Source: an uncultured Lachnospiraceae bacterium (GTDB lineage Bacteria > Bacillota > Clostridia > Lachnospirales > Lachnospiraceae). Taken from it: 18,757 bases of DNA. Below, one piece after another: positions 14,915-18,757 of the stretch; position 1 is the first letter of the stretch, and every line of letters starts with the position of its first letter. Under the pieces are notes generated by a model. That model worked only from the letters and a program-made list of their open reading frames with translations. It was not told where the DNA came from and did no database searches. Location: positions 1-18,757 of the forward strand of contig CAKRNX010000033.1 in assembly GCA_934371475.1 (NCBI GenBank). Reading direction: 5' to 3'. A program made the translations under genes and the position numbers.

Positions 14915-16414
14915 ATGAAAAGAATGAAAAAGATGGCGGCAATCGGAGCGGCAGCTGCATTGACACTGACAATGTGCGTATATGGCGGACAGGAGGGGAG
15001 AGAGATTTTCTCCTGTTATGACCTGGAAGTGCAGGAATTTGCAGAAGGTTTTGAGCAGACAGATATCGTGTCGGTTTTTTACCGGAGAAATCATGAGACA
15101 GCAGAGGAATATGTGCTGCAGGAGGACAAGGAACAGATCGGACGTCTGTTTCAGGCAATTTCAGAAGTGAAGGTGCTTGGAAAAACAGAGGGCATGGCAT
15201 CGGATTATGATGATATTTTTATTTTTACGCTGCCTACAGCCCAGGCTTTTACGTTCTCGTTTAACCAGCATCATCTGAAAGTGGGAACCAGTACGTATGA
15301 ATTGGAACATGATGAGGAACTGTGGCGCATTGCGGATGAGATTGCATCGGGAGCGGTGCAGTCGGATGAGGAGCGTGGGAATACGGATGGGAATAAAGAA
15401 CCAGCCGTGCAGGAGAGTGAGGGCGGATCTTCAGATATTGAGATTACACCGACTGAGGCAAAAACAGTGACCTGGCAGGAGTATGAGACAGCAGATTTTA
15501 AGATGAAAGTGCCGGAGGGCTGGAAAGTGACGGCAGGATCTTATGGAATGACTCATTCGATCCGGGTATATGATCCGGAAAATACGGTGAATCAGGTGTT
15601 TGTGCTGCTCAAGGCGCTGCCGCTGCTGCATGATGAGACGGGGAAAACATATTACCAGCAGTCACAGCAGATGTACGGGGATACGTATGCGGTGATGGCA
15701 AATGCACCGGTACTCTCGGATCCTTCTACCGCAGGATTTTTTCAGATCTTTTCAGAGTATGCGTCATTTGCCGAGAGTATCGAACCTTCTTATTACGGGT
15801 ACAAGTTCCCGCGTTTTTATGAATTTTCAACGATTGAGAGTTTGGAGAGCAGCAGCATGATGGCATCTGTATCTCTGGGATCACAGATTCTGTGGGCATC
15901 GTTTACGGATGCGGATGGTCTCCGGGGAGAAGGAATGTTTACGGCGGATGTGGTGGATATGACAGGCGATCAGCTTTCCGGTTTTGGTGTTGACGGAGGA
16001 TATTACGCGGCATATAACATCGTGGCGCTGACTGCCGGGGAAGATACACTGCAAGAATGGCAGGAAGTTCTCTCAGAATGTCTGGGATCACTGGAATATA
16101 CAGATTCTTTTGTGAAGAATGCGATGGCGCAGAGCGATGCTGAGGCGGAGCGTGCCGGTCAGCTGGGAGCGGAGCTTAGCGGCATGTCGGATCAGATCAT
16201 GGAGGCATGGAATCATAAAAATGAGAGCGAGGAGATCATGCGGCAGAAACAGAGCGATTCCACACTGGGATATGAGCGGATTTATGATACAGAGAAAGAT
16301 AAGGTTTACCGCGCACCGTTAGGGTGGAGTGATCAGAATGATGAAGAGCGCTATCAGCCGGTGACTGGGGACGAGCTGTATACGAGACCTCTGGACGGGT
16401 ATATAGAGTGGTAA
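14915..16414 (+). CDS. Secreted multidomain protein of unknown function, 499 aa
   Basis: I do not recognise a named family. I chose the ATG at 14915 because GGAGGGAGGAG ends 5 nt before it. The frame is open back to 14780, but that extension lacks a ribosome binding site and would bury the signal peptide. Residues 1 to about 25 are a signal peptide (KRMKKM then a hydrophobic AAAALTLTM). C21 has Met before it, so it is not a good lipobox. Residues 30-145 form a first domain, and 146-183 are an acidic Ser/Glu/Gly-rich linker. The second part begins WQEYETADFKMKVPEGWKV, a pattern typical of PsbP-like or 'GWK' secreted beta domains, and continues to about 400. The C-terminal stretch (about 405-460) is helical, and the last 40 residues are Tyr-rich (GYERIYD to DGYIEW). 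No membrane anchor is present. It is divergent from the double-HTH regulator. Confidence 0.82.
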   Translation: MKRMKKMAAIGAAAALTLTMCVYGGQEGREIFSCYDLEVQEFAEGFEQTDIVSVFYRRNHETAEEYVLQEDKEQIGRLFQAISEVKVLGKTEGMASDYDDIFIFTLPTAQAFTFSFNQHHLKVGTSTYELEHDEELWRIADEIASGAVQSDEERGNTDGNKEPAVQESEGGSSDIEITPTEAKTVTWQEYETADFKMKVPEGWKVTAGSYGMTHSIRVYDPENTVNQVFVLLKALPLLHDETGKTYYQQSQQMYGDTYAVMANAPVLSDPSTAGFFQIFSEYASFAESIEPSYYGYKFPRFYEFSTIESLESSSMMASVSLGSQILWASFTDADGLRGEGMFTADVVDMTGDQLSGFGVDGGYYAAYNIVALTAGEDTLQEWQEVLSECLGSLEYTDSFVKNAMAQSDAEAERAGQLGAELSGMSDQIMEAWNHKNESEEIMRQKQSDSTLGYERIYDTEKDKVYRAPLGWSDQNDEERYQPVTGDELYTRPLDGYIEW

Positions 16415-16491
16415 CCAGGATAACTGTTTTGTGACAGGCTGCAGAGACGGGAGTCACTTCACATCAGATGTATATTTTGTCCGGAAAGTAC

Positions 16492-16520
16492 TTTATTATA
16501 ATAAGAAAAAAGTGTATACT
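16492..16520 (+). promoter_or_regulatory. Possible promoter for the MATE gene
   Basis: TTTATT (16492-16497) and TATACT (16515-16520) are 17 bp apart, with a second TATAAT-like stretch at 16497-16502. The -35 is weak. It lies about 140 bp before the MATE start, leaving a long leader. No other signal is seen in 16415-16491. Confidence 0.3.
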
Positions 16521-16536
16521 TGGTACGGTAATTCTG

Positions 16537-16566
16537 CTGCTGTCTTCCGGGAATGAAGACAGGCAG
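16537..16566 (+). promoter_or_regulatory. Hairpin in the presumed MATE leader
   Basis: CTGC-TGTCTTC (16537-16547) pairs with GAAGACA-GGCAG (16555-16566), with one bulged G and a 7-nt loop. Only three Ts follow, so it is a poor terminator. It may be a leader structure or a weak end for the upstream gene. Confidence 0.4.
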
Positions 16567-16658
16567 TTTACAGGAATGAGTTTTCAGATATGTGCAAGCA
16601 GTGAAGTGCAGTGTGAAGATTCATCCGGACGAAAAAGACAGTATATGGAGTGATTGAA

Positions 16659-18017
16659 GTGAAAAACAGCAAATATGAGATAAATATGTGCAGCGGGTCC
16701 ATCATGGACAAACTGATTTCCTTTTCGCTGCCGCTGATGCTTTCGGGTATCCTGCAGCTGATGTTTAATGCGGTGGATATTATCGTGGTAGGACGGTTCA
16801 GCGGAAGCCAGGCTCTGGCTGCCGTGGGATCAACGACTGCGCTGATTAATGTGTTTACCAACCTGTTTATCGGGATTTCGCTGGGAGCCAATGTACTGGC
16901 GGCCAGATTTTATGCGGCCGGACGGGAAAAGGAAATGTCAGAGACCGTCCATACATCTATTATGCTGGCGCTGATCAGCGGCATTGTGATGGCTTTTATA
17001 GGAGTGTTGTTTGCCAGAGGCGCGCTGGAGCTGATGGCTACGCCAAAAGATGTGATTGACCAGGCAACGCTGTATATGCGCATTTATTTCGTGGGCATGC
17101 CGTTTTTTATGCTGTATAACTACGGAGCCGCAATTCTGCGTGCTGTGGGAGATACTAAGCGGCCGCTGATTTTTCTGATTATTTCGGGACTGATCAATGC
17201 AGGACTGAATCTTTTTCTGGTCATTGTATGTGATCTGTCTGTGGCCGGCGTGGCGATTGCCACTGTGATTTCACAGATGGTGTCGTGTGTGCTGGTGCTG
17301 CGGTGTCTGTGCAAAGCGCCGTCCAGTTATCAACTTCATATTTCCGGACTGAGACTGCGGGAAGTTTACGTAAAACAGATTTTTCAGGTCGGAGTTCCGG
17401 CAGGTATCCAGAGCATGGTGATTAATCTGTCAAATGCGCTGCTGCAGTCTTCAGTCAATTCTTTCGGATCTGTCGCTATGGCGGGATATACGGCGGCCAA
17501 CAATGTGCTGGGATTCCTGTATGTATCAGTAAACTCGGTGACGCAGGCATGCATGAGTTTTACGAGTCAGAATTATGGCGTGGGAAAGACAAAACGGATG
17601 GACAGAGTGCTGCTTGACTGTCTTTTTCTGACGACAGCAGTGGCGCTGGTGCTGGGCTGCGGAGCTTATGCGCTGGGCGATGAGATCCTGAGAATTTATA
17701 CGACGGATGAAGAAGTGGTGCGTTGCGGGATTGAGATTCTTTCCATCACAACAGTGCCGTATTTCTGTTGCGCCATCATGGATCTGTTTCCGGGCGCACT
17801 GCGGGGAATGGGCCATTCAACAGTGCCTATGATCCTGTCTGTGATCGGAACCGTGGGAACCAGAATTGTGTGGATTTTCTGGATTTTTCCGCAGTACAGG
17901 TCTCTGTATGTACTGTTTATTTCCTATCCGGCGTCCTGGATGATCACTATTGTGATGCAGGTGATCTGCTTCCGCACGGTGCGCCGTAAAGTGCATCAGC
18001 AGATTGCAGAGGCATAA
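16659..18017 (+). CDS. MATE-family multidrug/metabolite efflux transporter
   Basis: A 12-helix inner-membrane exporter of the MATE family (MatE domain twice), using H+ or Na+ to expel small molecules. The N-terminus (KYEINMCSG, then SLPLMLSGILQLMFNAVDII, then VGRFSG) is the usual start of clostridial MATE proteins. Repeat 1 covers about 10-225 and repeat 2 about 235-445. The conserved ILRAVGDTKRP after helix 4 and its counterpart GALRGMGHST in repeat 2 are present. I chose GTG at 16659 (452 aa) because GGAG lies 8 nt upstream and this gives the standard family N-terminus. An in-frame GTG at 16650 lacks a ribosome binding site. Substrate unknown. The gene is convergent with the NlpC/P60 gene. 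Confidence 0.93.
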   Translation: MKNSKYEINMCSGSIMDKLISFSLPLMLSGILQLMFNAVDIIVVGRFSGSQALAAVGSTTALINVFTNLFIGISLGANVLAARFYAAGREKEMSETVHTSIMLALISGIVMAFIGVLFARGALELMATPKDVIDQATLYMRIYFVGMPFFMLYNYGAAILRAVGDTKRPLIFLIISGLINAGLNLFLVIVCDLSVAGVAIATVISQMVSCVLVLRCLCKAPSSYQLHISGLRLREVYVKQIFQVGVPAGIQSMVINLSNALLQSSVNSFGSVAMAGYTAANNVLGFLYVSVNSVTQACMSFTSQNYGVGKTKRMDRVLLDCLFLTTAVALVLGCGAYALGDEILRIYTTDEEVVRCGIEILSITTVPYFCCAIMDLFPGALRGMGHSTVPMILSVIGTVGTRIVWIFWIFPQYRSLYVLFISYPASWMITIVMQVICFRTVRRKVHQQIAEA

Positions 18018-18053
18018 CAGAATAAATATAGAAAAATAAAAGAGAGAAATCAG

Positions 18054-18167
18054 AAAGCATCCTTTTTATCCGCTCTGTATATGCATTCAAGAATGCCTTG
18101 GTATTCTTGCTGCGAGGTGTACGTCATCTCACATTTGCGATACCGGGTGGAAAAAGGGATGCTTTTT
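18054..18167 (+). terminator. Long terminator stem carrying a repeat core in its loop
   Basis: AAAGCATCC followed by five Ts (18054-18067) pairs with five As and GGATGCTTT (18151-18165, one bulged G), extended by ATCCG (18068-18072) with CGGGT (18144-18148). The stem ends in TTTTT on the plus strand. It lies 37 nt after the MATE stop, and it could act in both directions for the convergent genes. Instead of a short loop it holds 71 nt, including the repeat core at 18088-18134. Confidence 0.7.
18088..18134 (+). repeat. Intergenic repeat core, copy B (47 bp)
   Basis: It matches the minus strand of 12724-12770 at 40 of 47 positions. Its first 22 nt form a 10-bp hairpin, CAAGAATGCC-TT-GGTATTCTTG. 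Differences from copy A in the hairpin shorten or lengthen the stem but keep it paired. Confidence 0.75.
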
Positions 18168-18181
18168 AGTCAAATATATTT

Positions 18182-18203
18182 AAGAATGCTGAGGTATTTT
18201 TGC
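18182..18203 (+). repeat. Third, partial copy of the repeat hairpin
   Basis: AAGAATGC-TGAG-GTATTTTT followed by GC resembles the hairpin half of copies A and B but lacks the CGAGGTG half. It forms an 8-bp stem with two G-U pairs and ends 5 nt before the stop codon of the convergent NlpC/P60 gene. Confidence 0.5.
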
Positions 18204-18207
18204 ATAT

Positions 18208-18757
18208 TTACCAGCATCTGACGGCGCATACCGGAGTAGAGTAGTAGGCGCTGGAGATACAGATGCCGCTGCTGGAGTTGGCAGCATGGACGATCTGACC
18301 TCCGCCGATGTAGATGGCAACATGGTTAATACTGCCGGAGCCGTAAAACAGCAGATCACCCGGCAGCAGACTGCCAAGATCCACATATGTTCCGTTTCCG
18401 GCCTGATCTGCCGCTACACGGGAGAGATAAATGCCGAAATTGGCAAATACTGACTGGACAAATCCAGAACAGTCAGCGCCATTCGTCAGGCTTGTACCGC
18501 CCCATACATAGGGATTTCCCACAAACTGAACGGCATAGTCTGCAATCTGCTGCCCCACATCGGAGGAAGGAGTCTCAGTTTCGTCAGGATAAGAGGGAGC
18601 CTCGGTCTCATCGGGATAAGAAGGAGCCTCGGTCTCATCAGGATAAGAAGGAGCCTCGGTCTCATCGGGATAAGAAGGAGCCTCGGTCTCATCGGGATAA
18701 GAAGGAGCCTCGGTCTCATCAGGATAAGAAGGAGCCTCGGTCTCATCAGAGTAAGAA
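18208..18757 (-). CDS. NlpC/P60 peptidoglycan endopeptidase, C-terminal part (N-terminus beyond right edge)
   Basis: The last 182 residues of a cell-wall hydrolase; the start lies outside the window. The C-terminal domain (about 115 residues) is NlpC/P60, a Cys protease-like D,L-endopeptidase that cuts peptidoglycan stem peptides. The catalytic Cys is in GADCSGFV (codon at 18469-18471), the His in NHVAIYIG, and the third polar residue is the His of QIVHAANS. YVWGG and PGDLLFY are typical family segments. The domain follows an acidic, Pro-rich linker of at least seven 9-residue repeats (SYPDETEAP), which likely spaces the enzyme from its N-terminal wall-binding or coiled-coil part (inference). 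An ATG at 18558 is internal and is not the start. The gene is convergent with MATE and separated from it by the long terminator. Confidence 0.92.
   Translation of the reverse strand, partial: SYSDETEAPSYPDETEAPSYPDETEAPSYPDETEAPSYPDETEAPSYPDETEAPSYPDETETPSSDVGQQIADYAVQFVGNPYVWGGTSLTNGADCSGFVQSVFANFGIYLSRVAADQAGNGTYVDLGSLLPGDLLFYGSGSINHVAIYIGGGQIVHAANSSSGICISSAYYSTPVCAVRCW
18569..18757 (-). repeat. 27-bp tandem repeat coding SYPDETEAP, 7 units, continuing past the edge
   Basis: Seven exact-length 27-bp units fill 18569-18757. The middle units are nearly identical, with only an A/G wobble in the Pro codon. The unit nearest the catalytic domain (18569-18595) has diverged (SYPDETETP), and the unit at the edge reads SYSDETEAP. 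The high identity implies recent expansion. Confidence 0.9.

Overview
The window looks like chromosomal DNA of an anaerobic gut-type Firmicute, most likely a Lachnospiraceae (Clostridia) member. The evidence is strong GGAGG-type ribosome binding sites, YesM/YesN-type signalling, Clostridia-style MATE and NlpC/P60 proteins, and moderate GC with AT-rich intergenic DNA. Genus cannot be fixed from the sequence. No rRNA, tRNA, CRISPR array, integrase or transposase is visible.

Layout. (1) 1-871: a terminator from an upstream gene, then a decayed gene (322-819) with two in-frame stops and a Sel1-like repeat remnant. (2) 872-1964: two hypothetical genes, one cytoplasmic and one secreted. (3) 2192-4366: a large secreted esterase made of two complete Ig-like plus alpha/beta-hydrolase modules, each with an intact catalytic triad. 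(4) 4566-8633: a tightly overlapping cassette of membrane-anchored sugar-type binding protein, YesM-like histidine kinase and YesN-like AraC response regulator, with no ABC permease or ATPase. It resembles the XylFII-LytS/YesN three-component design known from clostridia. (5) 8779-11478: a YfcC/DcuC-family transporter and an isoaspartyl dipeptidase (IadA), probably one operon for uptake and cleavage of beta-aspartyl dipeptides, closed by a strong terminator. (6) 11665-14680, minus strand: a secreted protein of unknown function and a large regulator with two XRE-like helix-turn-helix motifs. (7) 14915-18017: a divergent secreted protein of unknown function, then a MATE exporter. (8) 18208 to the right edge, minus strand: the C-terminal part of a cell-wall NlpC/P60 hydrolase with a 9-residue tandem repeat.

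How the parts may work together (inference): the kinase/regulator cassette sits between the esterase and the transporter-peptidase pair and could control either. The double-HTH regulator faces the secreted protein across a short region with a 13-bp dyad between the two promoters, which suggests local control. A 47-bp intergenic repeat core occurs twice (40 of 47 positions identical). One copy starts almost exactly at a predicted transcription start; the other lies inside the loop of a long terminator stem. This repeat, the orphan three-component cassette, and a Lys-to-Glu change at the metal-bridging position of IadA are the most interesting signals.
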